NCBI RefSeq assembly: GCF_051622035.1
Contig: NC_135356.1
Coordinates: forward strand, 10,948,579-11,012,578
Direction: 5' to 3'
DNA: 64,000 nt
Origin: Arctopsyche grandis
Taxonomy: Eukaryota > Arthropoda > Insecta > Trichoptera > Hydropsychidae
Shown here: positions 1 through 11,708 of the stretch, one piece after another
Layout of the letters: each line of letters begins with the position of its first letter
How positions within the stretch are numbered: the stretch's first letter is position 1
Translations under genes and position numbers: made by a program
Notes under the pieces: model-generated
Databases searched by the model: none
Told to the model about the DNA's origin: nothing
What the model saw: only the letters and a program-made list of their open reading frames with translations

Positions 1-911
1 CCATTTTATCATTTAACTTAACTCATCAGAATTTTTTGGTTTTATTTAACTTAACTCACTATGGGCCTTTAACGCTGTGTTTTTAATAAAATTACATTCA
101 AAGGCTGTCAAAACAGCCTGTGTTTTTTTAAATCTTCCAAACTTTGTACAAAAAAAGTATTATTTAAAAGATTTGGTTTCAAACTTCCAATCAAAGATAA
201 CATACCAGTATATCTGTATACAAAATATCGATAAATAAATGTAAAAATATACATATTTCTATGGTTTAAAGTTTGACATTTTTTCCAAGAAATGGTTATC
301 GCTAAAAATCCAGAAAAAATTTCAAATCCTCAGATATCGAAATTCACTGGTTTTTTCTCGCGTAGCATACATACTTCTCAAACTTAATTTTTCATTCTTT
401 ATAATCGTTTAATTATATTTAAAAATATAGGTTGCCTGTAATACGTTTATTCTGCTTTTCCGAGATTCTGGACAAATCGAATTAAAATAAGTGATAGCAA
501 TTTGTGAATTAAATCAAACAGAAATAGTGTTTGGAACTGAGAATTGGCTTCTTTCCGCCACTTTCAAATATAACGGCTCATATACTGAAATGTACGTATA
601 TAAATTTTATACAAAATTGAATACAGCAATCACCACAGCTTGAGAAACACTGATCTGATAATTTATATGGTTAAAGACAACTATAAAAAAGCTATATTCC
701 AATTTTAAATTTAATTGAGAGAAAAGTTTAGTAGTTTAATATTTTTACAATTCTTTTGTGAAAAATATACGGACTCTGATAGAATTTTCGAAAAATTCGG
801 GCGGTCCATAATGAGTTAATTGTTGAGATCACTCATATCCATTGCTATGGTTTGGTCACTCATATCATATCTTTGTGTTTTTATGTTTATTAATTGATTT
901 ATTATATATAC
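1..911. other. AT-rich stretch, no gene seen
   Basis: AT-rich sequence with no supported coding segment. It lies downstream of the last recognised GPCR exon on the minus strand, so the exon for TM6-TM7 was looked for here, but no segment with a TM6 or TM7 signature was found. It may be intron or 3' flank of that gene. Confidence 0.4.
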
Positions 912-2817
912 CATTTTCTGTGAAGTATATCGACGAATTGATTTATTTCGCATTGTCAAAATATAATCGTTATGTGATGCTTGATTCTTTTTTATGGTGA
1001 TAAAAATGCTGACGTATATAGCAAATATTATTAAGAACGGTCCGAAGAACAGCGATGAAAAAATCAGTCGGAATCGCATCTTACGTAGAAATCTGAAATT
1101 ATCAACAATTGAATGGAAGGACGACGTTGAAAAATATGTATAGTGTCGCTGATTCGTACTCACCTGTAAGTGCACGTGGCAGTTTGAAAGCCGTCATTTT
1201 CAACGATGGTGAAGTACAGAAAGAAAAATCCGATCGGAATTGTCCATATGAGAAAAAGAATGAAGTTTGTGATGCGTCTCGACATAATCAACAAGACGTG
1301 CAATGGTTTGGTGATGCCTATGTAGTGATTCACAGCCACAAGTAATAGATGCAGCACTGTAATGATGATCCCACCCAATCTATAATCAATTATAATACAT
1401 GATTTCTAATATAATTATTCTCCATCACTAAATGAAAAACATGAGGCTATGATATTTTCACTGAAATACAATAAATTTCCAAGACTAATTTTATACGGTA
1501 TTAAAATATCATTTATTTGTAGTTTTGGACCATTTTGGCATTACACAATGGTCTACATAAGAAACATATCTACGTATGCGCCACAATGGTCTACATACAC
1601 AAGAAAACAAGGAAAATATGCAAAATAAAAATACATACTAAAAAGAGAAAAGCAAAAGCATAAAAATATGAAAACGCTTGCCGTATTATAATAGTCGTTT
1701 CGATTCTATTGAAAATTTATTCAATTAATTAATTTTTCTATTGGTGGTTTATATAGTTTATATATGTAGGTAGTTTTTACCTTTTTTTTCATTTTAAACA
1801 ATTAAATATGCTTAAAAGGCATTTAAAAAAAATACGACCGTGTGCGGATCGAACACAGGACCGACACATTTCTTTTAATTTTTTTTTATTTAATAACTTA
1901 ATATGTCCTAATCAATGCGATGATATTTCATCATTTGTCTGTCTGTCACGTATGCGTTCCTATACCATTCAACCGATTGCGATGAAACTTACATGAGTTA
2001 TTGTGTATATCCGCGATGGTTTCTGTAAAAAAAATCGGAAACGGGAAAACAGGAATGAGTGGCATTGCAACGCAATGATTTCAAATGTGTTCGCATCGCC
2101 ACCTGCGTTGTTAGGGTAAAATAAACAAACAATTGAATAATTTCAAATGAGTTCGCCGCCTGCGTTTTTCCGACAAATTATCATTACTGTAATTTAATTT
2201 GATTATTAAGTATTAATTTGAAACTGAAACATTTACTTATGGGGAACGGGATAGGGTACGGGAATTGCATGCGTTATTTTGGCATTGCAACGCATACCGG
2301 GTTCAGTTAGTAATACTTAAAAATGAATGTGAGATAAGAAATAAAAAATATCAAATAAACAGAATACACATCCACAGCCAGCACCAGTATACAATTATAT
2401 AAGAACCAGCCTTAAATACAAAACATCCTCGCGAGGCCCGAATGGAAGAGAGAAAATCAAAATTCCACTAATATAATATTATTGCATTAACCTGAAGGCT
2501 TCCAGCGCCAAAAATGGACAGATAGTGTACGATTTGATCAGAATTACAGTCGGAAGGTAGCTATTTATTATCAATCCAATGGCCACGGTCAAGGAAGAGT
2601 ATGCGTCGGCAGCCGCCAAGCTCAAATTGATCTTCAGGATTGTCTTCAATGGTTTTGGTAGCCAGAATACACTGAATAGAACGCGAACGTTGATCCCCAC
2701 TGAGATTGCACAGAGTGCAACCAAGGAGTACACGCCCAGCTGATAGTGCAGACGAGGAATGGATTCCGTCACTGAATTCGCTGAGACATTTGACATGTTG
2801 ACAAAACTAAACTGCAA
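912..2817 (-). CDS. rhodopsin-like GPCR, TM1-TM5 exons (partial)
   Basis: Seven-transmembrane receptor of the rhodopsin-like class, expected at the plasma membrane; the ligand is not recognisable. Three minus-strand exons join with GT-AG borders and matching phase: 2492-2817 (ATG at 2817; N-terminus, TM1, TM2), 1164-1379 (TM3, TM4) and about 912-1092 (TM5 and third intracellular loop). Seen: GIN in TM1, NLSLAAAD in TM2 (the usual NLxxAD), a Cys before TM3, NHY at the end of TM3 where DRY is normal, the IW of TM4 and a loop-2 Cys. The donor of the third exon (AAAATG/gtatat) is a guess; that frame stays open to 816. TM6, TM7 and the C-tail are not in the window or not recognised. If the missing 5' exons of the plus-strand galactosyltransferase lie to the left, this receptor would be nested in one of its introns. 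The receptor class is fairly sure; the family is not. Confidence 0.72.
1918..2310 (+). mobile_element. non-autonomous repeat, Helitron-like 3' end
   Basis: Copy of a repeat family also present in reverse at about 44455-44707. Shared parts are the stretch around ACCGATTGCGATGAAACTT, GGAAACGGGAAAACAGGAAT, and the end GGCATTGCAACGC followed by GGGTTCAG and TTAG (CTAG in the other copy). A CTRR-like end without terminal inverted repeats fits a Helitron derivative. No protein is encoded. It lies in the first GPCR intron. The Helitron assignment is tentative; the repeat family itself is clear. Confidence 0.4.
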
Positions 2818-3292
2818 ACTGATGCGATTTTCATAATTCAGCTGCTTTTATATGTATATATGTGTGTATGTATATGTTGAATGCGAGCGTAATGTGGAAA
2901 TATTCCGTCGATGTTGACCCATATATGATTATTTATATTCGAGTCGTTTCACAACAAAGTGAAATAAGCTCATTTTCATTTTCAAATTTTCTATTTAAAA
3001 ACATGCATTTAATATCGACACTTTATTGCGTTTAATTTTGAATAATTCCGATCCACTGATAGGGAATATGATATCGACATACATATGTATTATGCATATC
3101 CATTTAAAAATGAGTGATTTTTCAAATTTATTATGTATTAAAATATTTATAGTTAGCTGTACATGTAGATTAATTTAAAATTGAAAAATACTATGTAAAT
3201 GTAAAATCTTTCCGCTATTCATATGCATTTCCATACACTTTTTTCCGATGGAAAATTTTTACGAGGCAGTTTTTTACAATGTCTATTATTAA
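2818..3292. other. upstream flank of the GPCR, no gene seen
   Basis: AT-rich DNA upstream of the GPCR start codon with short TATATGTA runs. It probably contains the receptor's 5' UTR and promoter, but no core element can be singled out. No exon of the plus-strand galactosyltransferase was recognised. Confidence 0.35.
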
Positions 3293-3801
3293 GAGGGCTG
3301 GACACCAGCGCCTTGTCCATACAAACGTATTACACTTCTCCCTTCCTCAATTATGGCACTATAGAAATGAATTTTTAATATGCTATGGATATCCACCATT
3401 GGCATGCATCTGTGCTTTTATTTTTTTGATTAGTTTTTTTTATAGGAGCTAGGAGCCGCCAAACATCTATAAAATCGCCTCTTTTTTACACCCACGAAAA
3501 GAGTTCAGCGTGCTTATTTAACGGTCGATTTAAAAAAAAATACGCGCACAGTTGCATAGAAAATATCTTTCTCATACCGATGATGAAATTTTTTTGAAAA
3601 TTAGTCCAGTTTCGGAGGAGAAAATTGGAGAATACATAACCTCGATTTTGTCGATTTAAAATACGTATTATCTGGTCGAAGCGCAACTGTCGCATTCACT
3701 CAATATATATATATTGATATATATTGTCGCATTCACTCAATATATACATATATCGAAGAAAGGAACGGCAACAAAATTAAGGTTTTGGGTGTACAGCCTT
3801 C
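3293..3801. mobile_element. piggyBac-like MITE with TTAA sites
   Basis: About 509 bp between two TTAA tetramers (3289-3292 and 3802-3805). The ends are inverted: GAGGGCTGGACACC on the left and GAAGGCTGTACACC read from the right. TTAA duplication is the signature of piggyBac-type insertion. There is no transposase frame, so this is a non-autonomous element. Inside is a short direct repeat, TGTCGCATTCACTCAATATA, at about 3688 and 3725. Confidence 0.55.
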
Positions 3802-4114
3802 TTAATATTTCGCTATTCGCTATAATAGAGCATCGTAACCTCTGGATACTAGCGGCACATATTGTTTACGACTCGTAGAGTTTTCAGCTACGTACATACG
3901 TATGTACTTCATCGGTAGTCGCTAGTTATTCCGTATATGCATAGGGACAAAACACTAACTAACATCGGTTTTCTCCCTCACACGCGATCTCACTCGCACG
4001 CATTAGGCCGAAGTGCTGTTCGGAGAACACATATTACAGGTTACGATGCTCTGCGCTATAAGATGAATTATTTATTTGTGTTTTATGTATTGAATTTCAA
4101 TTTTATGATTTCAG

Positions 4115-7100
4115 AAGTTTAGACGATGCTGCTTTGGAAACTTGGGGTGTGAAATTGATGTCCAATTATTTGGATCCGTATCACAGTCGGTGAGTTAAAA
4201 GATTTTGTATCATCTCTATAGAGACGTTTTACTATTCCCAATTAAATTTTAATAAAATCATTTTAGGCCGATGACGTTAGGAGAAATCGGATGTTTTTTG
4301 AGCCACTATGTAATATGGAAAGATGTGAGTATCTTTTTTTTTAATAATCTACATAAATTCCTCATCCGACTGATACATTTTTTACTTTATCTATTTACGT
4401 AGTAACTTTATTTATTTTTTATTTATATTCCAATACCTAATTGTCAAATTTCTTTTGTATTTGAGATATGCATACGTACATATAATAAGCATTACACTTC
4501 AATCCTATAAAATCGTATTAAAAATAATAATTTTTGAGAGACAAATAATCAAACTCATTTTGAATTGAGTCATGTGTAGATATGCATGTGTTTTTCTGGG
4601 GTCTACCTCACGGGACTGAAAGTGAAAAGCCCGAAAAAGCAAATATCGGAAGGCAAAGATCGAAAATCGAAAGACCTTAAGTCGAAAGATCAAAAAAAAA
4701 GGGTGCATGGTAAACGTACTATGTACATATATATAATATATATGAGTGGCATGCGGTGAAATTATCTCTCTTTTTGTCATACAGCCTTGTTTAATGTGCG
4801 CGCGCAGGATACGGGAGGAAAAGCTTGTTCCTCTTGTTCCTGTTGTATCCTGCTCGCGCAAATTAAGTGAGTATGTACCGTTTAACATGCACCCTTTTTT
4901 TATCTTTCGACTTAAGATCTTTCGATTTTCGATATTTGCGTTTTCGGGCGTTTCACATTCGGGCCCGTGAGTTAGACCCCAAATTAATGTATTTAAAAAA
5001 TAGTTTTGCAGATTATACCATTTTTCTATTCCTATTTAAATTATTTTCAATAATTCACATATGTAGTTCATGACATATATTGTATGTACATAAATATATT
5101 GTTTTGTGCATTTCTAACAAAAGACAAATTTCACCCTCAATTAACTGTTCATTGTGCGTGCAATAATACACGTTAATTCACTGAAATGAAAATTTATCCC
5201 GATGTGCAGGTAGCATCATATACATACATACAGATACAATGTATTTTTGTGGCGTTCTAGCACCTGTTTTCAATATCAAAATTGATTAATCAATATCAAA
5301 ATTTTGTTGATATTGATGAATCAACCACCATAAGCAAAAAAAATAACCTTCATAGTGTAGGTTTGATGTTTTGTCTTAGTCTTCGTGTGCTTCGTCCTCT
5401 TAGAATGTTGGCAACTAGAACTCCTATATGTACTCTGTCCACTCTAAATAGTGCTCGGGTGCTGAGGTCGTACCACTGTCAAAGGTTCTTCAACCTTGAT
5501 GATTTCCGCCAGTGCCAACTGTGATCTTTCCCTGGATTACTAGGTCGTATTTCTGATTCCATCACATGTACAAGATACTCTAATTTGCGCCTTTTCACGT
5601 TATTGAGCATTTCAACATGTTTACCCACCAGGGCAAGTACCTTGGCGTTGGCTCTATGTGCCATCCATGACATTCTCAGAATCCTTCAATTGTATGTCGA
5701 CATCTAAGCCTGCATGACATTAGTCATGCTTCTGTCCGGTGACCGTCACCGCAGCGAAAGTCGAAAAATCGAAAATTTTCGCTTACCATGCATATATATG
5801 AAGAGCGGATAGTATATATATTATTCATATTATATATAAATGATATTGTTAAGGTAATTAAGAGGTGTAAAATACATTTGTTTGCAGATGATACATTGAT
5901 ATATATAATTGGAAAGAATGTTGATGTAATGTCTGAGATTTTAAATATAGAATTAAATTATGTGAATGACTGGTTGTGTGAAAATAAATTAAAGTTGAAT
6001 GTGAATAAAAGAAAAATGATGTGGTTGAATGGTAAAAATAAAAATATATTGAATGAAATTAGAATCGATGATAAGTTAATTGAAAAAGTTGAAAATATAA
6101 AATACTTAGGTGTATACATAGATTCAGGACTAAATTTTAAAATGCACGCTGACTATATAATAAAAAAATGGCTAGAAAAGTTGGTGTATTATGTAGATTA
6201 AGAAATATTTTAAGTAAAAAAAGTAAAATTTTAGTGTTTAATTCAATTGTCTTGCCACATGTGGTTTGTTGTGCCACTGTGCTTAATTTGTTTAGTGGCC
6301 AAGATTTAGAAAAAATGCAAAAAATACAGAATAAAGCTATGAGAGGTATTTTGAATGCGAGTAGATTTAAGAGTATTGGAAGTATGTTAGATGAGTATTA
6401 GAATCAGTCTAAATATTAGTACATTGTCTTTTGTTTATAAGTTAGATCATAAGTTATTGCCTAAGTATTTTGATGATTATATAATAAGGAATAGAGATTA
6501 GCATAGTTTTTACACTAGAAATAAGGACAAACTAGTTGTAAGTAGAGTAAGAAAGAATAAGACGGCTGGGGGTGTTTTTCACAGGGGTGTGCTCATGTAT
6601 AATGCCCTCCCTGAGTGCGTCAGGTCTTCTAAAAACATGGATGCATTCCTGCGAGGTGCGAAGAGACACCTCTGTGAGGGACAGTACATATAAGTTAATT
6701 ATAAATTTTAGAGTTAAGTATAATAATTAAGATGTATTTTTAAATTAGCTTATAAATAAATATAATATATCAGTGGCGTGTGGTAAAACTCCACCTTCCA
6801 TCCGTCGTACAGCTTCACTTAATTTACGCGAGCAGGATACAAGAGGAACAGGCTTTTCCTCCAGTATCCGGCCCGCGCACATTAAGCAAGGCTGTACGAC
6901 AAAAAGAGAGAGAATTTACCATGCATACATTCTTTTCGATCTTTCGACTTAAGATCTTTCGATTTTCGATCTTTGCTTTCCGATATTTACTTTTCGATCT
7001 TTCGACTTTCGACGCCGTGAACCAGACCCGCTTCTGTCCCATACAGGAGGATGCTGAAAACATTATAATAGTCTAATGGCGAAAACACACCGAGTGGTAC

Positions 7101-8733
7101 GTGATACGTGTTTTTTTTTAGATATTTTTACACGTGCGAAAAAAACAAAGCACCCCTATCCCATATACATGGTACACAATCCCAAAAATCACCCTCTGGA
7201 GTGTTTTCGGTGATATTTTATCCTTGCTTGACAGTGATCGATAACGATGAATCCCATATTTGAGGGAATTCAGGAGAAACTTGTCGGTTGCATATGGATA
7301 TTCATACACGTGCGACCTTCCAAACATATGCATTCTGCACGTGCAACTACACCCGAATTTGGTTTGGGGAACACCCACTATTTACGGTCACAGCGGGAAG
7401 CCAAGGACACGTGACGCCCATACCACTCAGTGTGTTTTCGCCCTAAATCGGAGTGCTATGCTGAGATCACGCGTGCTTAGGACATTTTTAAGAATGCAGC
7501 TCTCACTTACTTAACTCTAGTGTAAATTTCCTGATTACTTTCACACGTTTCACTCAGACAGCATTCAAGATATCTGAAATGATTGACTCTCTCCATCATG
7601 TCGTTGTTAATTTTTAGAGATTAAACCTTATTATTAGTCGATTTACTGAATAGTATCCACTTTGTATGCTGTATCGAAGTATTGAAATGAATAAAAAGCT
7701 TAATAATATGTAAACGTGTGAATATTATACATGGAATACTAAAACAAACCTTTACTATCTTCAGGTCGTAGATGCTAATCACGCAGAGGTAATGGTTCTG
7801 GAAGACGACATACGCTTTGAACCGTACTTTAGACTAAAGCTGCAACGTGTGCGGGAACAAATCCAACACAACAACATAGAATGGGATCTAATGTATGTAA
7901 TACCAATACAATTACTCTTATATATGAAGGTCATATATCCTAAATAAGAATCGTTTGCATATGTATATTTATTAACAATCCAAATGTTTTGAAACGTCGT
8001 CAATTAGCTCCAAGCTTTTGTGTGCCTACGATGTTTTTAATCAACATTTCATTCACTGTATCTAATGCCAATTCTGCAACTGATTATCTACTCAAAAATA
8101 ACCAAAGTTTCAACATGAGAATTTATGACAGTCTGTACAGTCCGGATCTGTCGCCGTCCAACTTTTATATCTTCTTGAAATTAAAGGAAAATCAACTAGT
8201 TTTATGTTGACAAATAGTTAGTGATATATTTTCATTGTAAAAATAAGGTTTTTTTTATCAGTTTAAAAGAAAGCGATACTTACTTTAAAAAAAATGACCT
8301 TCGTATTAGACATAGTAGAAGATTTAACATATTAACGAGAAATTATTTTAATTACAGTTACATAGGTCGGAAACGATTACAGGATGAAGACGAGCCAAAT
8401 GTTTCGCCTTCCTTAGTCAAAGCTGGCTACTCTTACTGGACTTTAGCATATTTGCTCAGCAATAGAGGAGCTCGTAAGTTGTTGGACGCCGAACCACTCT
8501 CGAATTTGTTGCCCGTTGACGAATATCTGCCGATCATGTTCGACAGGCATCCCGAATCGTCATGGAGTGAACATTTTCCCCATAGAGATTTAATAGGGCT
8601 GTCAGTATCGCCATTGTTGGTTTACCCGACGCATTACACAGGTGAAGACGGATATATAAGCGACACCGAAGACTCCGTTCAGGTGTCGCCGACGTCGTTC
8701 CCCATCGTTCTGAACGAAAAGGAAGATCTGTGA
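4115..8733 (+). CDS. COLGALT: procollagen galactosyltransferase (GT25), C-terminal exons
   Basis: Endoplasmic-reticulum enzyme of family GT25 that transfers galactose to hydroxylysine in collagen. Four exons join in phase with GT-AG borders: 4115-4189, 4267-4324, 7765-7892 and 8358-8733 (stop TGA). In order they carry [21 protein letters not shown], the metal-binding LEDDIRF, DLIYIGRKRL (split by the third intron), [34 protein letters not shown] and [16 protein letters not shown], all family hallmarks. The protein ends in KEDL, a likely KDEL-type ER-retention signal. The N-terminal half, including the usual start of the GT25 domain (INLxRRPxR), was not found between 1 and 4114 and probably lies left of the window. 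The 3.4-kb second intron holds LINE ends and palindromic MITEs, and the third intron a mariner fragment. The family call is secure. Confidence 0.9.
4597..4981. mobile_element. palindromic MITE in COLGALT intron
   Basis: Long inverted repeat: a left arm from TGGGGTCTACCTCACGGG and a right arm ending in CCCGTGAGTTAGACCCCA pair over about 130 bases, including CTTAAGTCGAAAGATC and its complement. The middle contains a second small inverted repeat around GCAGGATAC and GTATCCTGC. Related sequence lies at 6769-7035 and a fragment at about 5750-5790. No coding capacity; superfamily unknown. Confidence 0.5.
5360..5700 (-). mobile_element. LINE 3' end fragment
   Basis: On the minus strand a broken reading frame gives [15 protein letters not shown], then a [22 protein letters not shown] stretch and VLVANILRG. 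This is the usual C-terminal tail of insect endonuclease/reverse-transcriptase LINEs (KRRKLEYxGHVMR ... WLKNLRxWxGLSTxxLFR ... MIANxRRG). Only the last ~110 residues are left and they carry an internal stop, so it is dead. Confidence 0.55.
5788..6760 (+). mobile_element. LINE reverse-transcriptase 3' part (CR1/Jockey group)
   Basis: Plus-strand remnant of a non-LTR retrotransposon. The first frame (5788-6201) has the polymerase motif FADDTLIY preceded by LYINDI, then [20 protein letters not shown] and the YLGVYID block. A second frame (6168-6401) continues with [12 protein letters not shown] and [16 protein letters not shown]. Later, in shifted frames to about 6690, come [18 protein letters not shown] and [18 protein letters not shown], the usual C-terminus. 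At least two frame breaks and a missing 5' half make it inactive. It sits in the second COLGALT intron. A related fragment is at 25000-25480. Confidence 0.75.
6769..7035. mobile_element. second member of the palindromic MITE family
   Basis: Begins CAGTGGCGTGTGGTAAAAC, comparable to GAGTGGCATGCGGTGAAAT at about 4744. It contains GAGCAGGATACAAGAGGAA facing CAGTATCCGGCCCGCG and ends in the CTTAAGATCTTTCGATTTTCGAT arm seen at 4912-4940. Borders are approximate and no protein is encoded. Confidence 0.4.
7077..7444. mobile_element. TIR element (MITE), superfamily unknown
   Basis: Ends are inverted repeats of about 24 bases: GGCGAAAACACACCGAGTGG on the left and the complement of CCACTCAGTGTGTTTTCGCC on the right. 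A CTAA tetramer flanks both ends and may be the target duplication. The interior, about 320 bp, is non-coding. It sits in the second COLGALT intron. Confidence 0.45.
8009..8212 (+). mobile_element. mariner transposase fragment
   Basis: A short open stretch in the third COLGALT intron reads ...[19 protein letters not shown], matching the YSPDLxPSDFxLFxxLK block around the last catalytic Asp of mariner transposases. Only about 60 residues remain, so it is a dead fragment. Confidence 0.55.
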
Positions 8734-8917
8734 GACGTTCATCGTACTCGTTACCTATTAAATTAATTTTATTGTATTCCATTTATGTGCCATTATTATA
8801 CCAAAGATTTTTACAAAAAAAAAAAACTATTAATTATAAGAAATCTATTTTTGATACATGTTTTGTACTGCATATGTACATACATACATAATTGAAATAT
8901 TGTGCCATATTATAGTT

Positions 8918-9019
8918 AATAAATATTTTATTAGGTTGTAACAATGTTGAATTAAATTGTTACGTTCCATTTAAATGCATTTACATGTTAAATTTTTATG
9001 AATATTATTATGAAATAAA
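8918..9019 (+). terminator. COLGALT polyadenylation signals
   Basis: AATAAA hexamers at 8918-8923 and 9014-9019, 185 and 281 bases after the stop codon, are the likely poly(A) signals of the galactosyltransferase transcript. Which one is used cannot be told from sequence. Confidence 0.45.
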
Positions 9020-10180
9020 CTTTTTTATACCTTTACTATTAATTGTATTATTTTTTAATGGATTGATTGGGTAGTGTACATATTTTTGTTAAATAATCTA
9101 TTTTATTTAGATGTAAGCCCCCCCCATTTATCTCTTTAAACCTCTGATTGCTGACGTCTTTTCTGTTGAAAACCCACCATGCTGAAAATTTTGCACTAGA
9201 ATTATTTAAAAATCCAATAAAAAGCAGGTATAAAAATTGTAGTTAATCCAAATAAACCCTAGATAACTACAGCCGAGGATTTCGAGTTTTGTAATGGTGT
9301 GTTTAGACTCTCTAGTATATACATATATCTTGAAACAATATAAAATAAACAAAATTCAATTAATGAATGTATTTTTCCAAAACTAGTTCCATCTTCTTCA
9401 TTGTTGTTGAAATGTAATACTCAGCAGTTAGGGATTTCCATCGGGAAATTCTATGGTTATAAATTCAGAAATTCCTGTGTAAACCAGTCTTTATAAACGT
9501 CGACAAATGAATGACATGGATTACATGACCCATGTTTAATGCATTTTTACTTTATCTATGTACATAGTAACAATATATGAAGTTTTGTGATCACGTGAAA
9601 ATTCAAACTCGAGATTTTGACTGATTTGAACTCAGAATCGATCACTGATCACGTGTTCATGATCTAGAAAAAAATGTGTGTGTGTGTCTGTGTATTTTGG
9701 TGATTTTTTGAACACCATTAGTCCTATCGAACTGAAACTTAGTATCGGTTCCTGAAATTTTTATCGATACGACGTAAAATTTTTTTCAAATTTTTAAGTT
9801 GACCGGAAATGGTACCTCCCCTTATAGGTGTCCTCTTTTTTCAATGCTACCTGGGGAGGCTTAGCGGGTATTATTCTTGTTTACTTTGTATATCCTTAAA
9901 GTACAACGCCTATCGGCATTTTTCAGGCTCATGGGACTTGTTGGCAAAACGCCGATCGGCGTTGGTCAGCATTCAAAGGGTTAAGCAACCTCATCCAACT
10001 AATCCCACACATTTTCCCTACTTCTACAATCCATCTCACTCATCATCATCATCACTCTCTTAGGTACCATTCCAGCATTTCTGTAGCTGGTCAACCCATC
10101 CAGTGCCATTTCAACCTCTTCATTCACTTCACCATGTCATATCTCTCACCCATCTTTAATCGCTATACTAAGCGTAAAAC
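9020..10180. other. intergenic, repeat-like, no gene seen
   Basis: No supported coding segment. Contains a short GT run near 9675, a stretch with AACGCCTATCGGCATTTT and the complementary-looking AAAACGCCGATCGGCGTT (about 9904-9965) that can form a hairpin, and a CATCAT run near 10040. Probably old repeat material. Confidence 0.35.
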
Positions 10181-10187
10181 ATATCGT

Positions 10188-10690
10188 ACAACATGCTCGA
10201 ACCCGGGTTACCATTCTACGAGTTGCCAACGATTCGCCCATGTTGGTGCATCACATTTTTCTTCCTTCCCGGCCGCCACAATAAACACTTGTGTATAAAC
10301 CACACCGTCACTCCTTTCACCACCATATCTGGTGACCCCTACAACGCAGCTTTCAATAGTCTTTCGGCATATCATCAACCATCAACCCAGGCCTAAGACT
10401 CACTGTTCAAGCTTGGACTACCCCTCACGACAGTCGGTCCCGAATCTGTCGTCCACCTCGAGCAGAACTTAGTACCAGATTCGGGGCAGCACCACACACA
10501 CCAAAGCAGATGGCCCATGATATTGTAACATTATTTATTTTTTGTATTGTTATCACTAGGTGGTGAGTACTGCGAGGACCCTACGGCATGTTCGAACCTG
10601 GGTTACCATCCTAAAAGTTGGCACTGATTCGACTATGTTGGGGCATCCCACTGTATTTCATAAAAACAGCGCGCATAAACCATCATAGTT
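10188..10690 (+). repeat. two copies of a dispersed repeat
   Basis: About 100-140 bp units at 10190-10330 and 10588-10690 share GGGTTACCAT, AGTTGGCAC/AGTTGCCAA, a GATTCG(A/C) stretch, ATGTTGG(T/G)GCATC and an ATAAAC end. A third copy lies at about 18160-18300. No terminal repeats or coding potential were seen; the family is unknown. Confidence 0.45.
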
Positions 10691-10892
10691 TCACTCTTTT
10701 CGCTCCCATAATATCATATTTCTCGTTACATGTGTACATTCAATGCTTTAGTTTCAAATTCAAACATTGCTAAAAAAAACTTTTTCTTCAAATAGTTATT
10801 TTTTTTTTTTAAATATAAAACTGCATTTGTTCACTCAAAATTGTTGAATATTAATATTTATACCACGGTATATTTTACTACCAGAATTGTAT

Positions 10893-11264
10893 TGTAGCGT
10901 GGGAAAGAGGAGCCGCCAGTTAATTGCATTCAGGGGTTATACGCCGCTTAAAGTGCATTCGGAAGTGGACAATGAAGAAACTCGGATTAGGCCGAGAGGA
11001 ATCTCCCGCTAGTTCCCAGAATCCAGACGAAAGCGTGAGACTGTACGTGTCTAAGACCGTGAGACTGTACGCGCCTAAACAATGGAGAAATATACAGGTC
11101 ATGGAAGCTGTAGTGAGCGACCTGCCCTTTATAAGGAGGTACTTAGGCCATATCAGATCATTCTTGAACGAGCGCTGGCTGCGCGCGGACTTCCTTAATC
11201 ACCCAATAAATGCTGTGAAGAGACTTACCTTTCATTTGCATCCTCCACCCACCCCTACGCAACA
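10893..11264 (+). mobile_element. solo LTR (fossil)
   Basis: A 372-bp LTR that starts TGTAGCGTGG and ends CCCCTACGCAACA. It is flanked by a 4-bp GTAT duplication (10889-10892, 11265-11268). The AATAAATGCTGTGAAG...TCCTCCACCCACCCCTACG tail and the CCCTTTATAAGG core match the LTRs of the 30350-33395 element, so it belongs to the same, probably Gypsy-type, family. No internal region is left. Confidence 0.65.
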
Positions 11265-11268
11265 GTAT

Positions 11269-11708
11269 TATATACAAAATAATTGAGATAAATTAAATAA
11301 CAAAGTTATCACAAACAAATATCATATTATTTATTTGAAACTTTCTTATTAATACATAAAACAAAATATGTTAATAATACGTATCTAGTAACAAATTTTT
11401 CAATTATTAAATTCATCTTCGTACCCGCGTGCATGTGAATATTCACTAACACGTTCCGTTTCTTTTTTTTCCCTTGGAATCGTAAAAAAGAGAAGCGGCA
11501 TATGACTTTGAAAACATGATTGGTCGACAAAAACAACGAATTTTTTTCAAAAAAATTGATTAAACTTTAAATTATTAATTCCGTTGATCCCAATCACGAT
11601 ATTTTACCGAGGGCACAATTATCTATGTGCACACAAGCCACTAATGTAAACATAAAGAAAGTATATAAAATACTCAGCACTGTCTCAATATTCATTTTTC
11701 ATATCATA
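11269..11708. other. 3' flank of the seven-finger ZAD gene
   Basis: AT-rich, no coding segment supported. It probably holds the 3' UTR of the minus-strand zinc-finger gene. Confidence 0.35.

Noticed and set aside
1109-1345. 78-codon plus-strand frame
   Set aside because: Antisense shadow of GPCR exons 2 and 3.
1840-1870. B-box-like GTTCGATCC on the minus strand, possible tRNA or SINE promoter
   Set aside because: No A-box or cloverleaf could be found; too little to call a tRNA or SINE.
10193-10396. Short Pro/Cys-rich frame
   Set aside because: Falls in a dispersed repeat found three times in the window.
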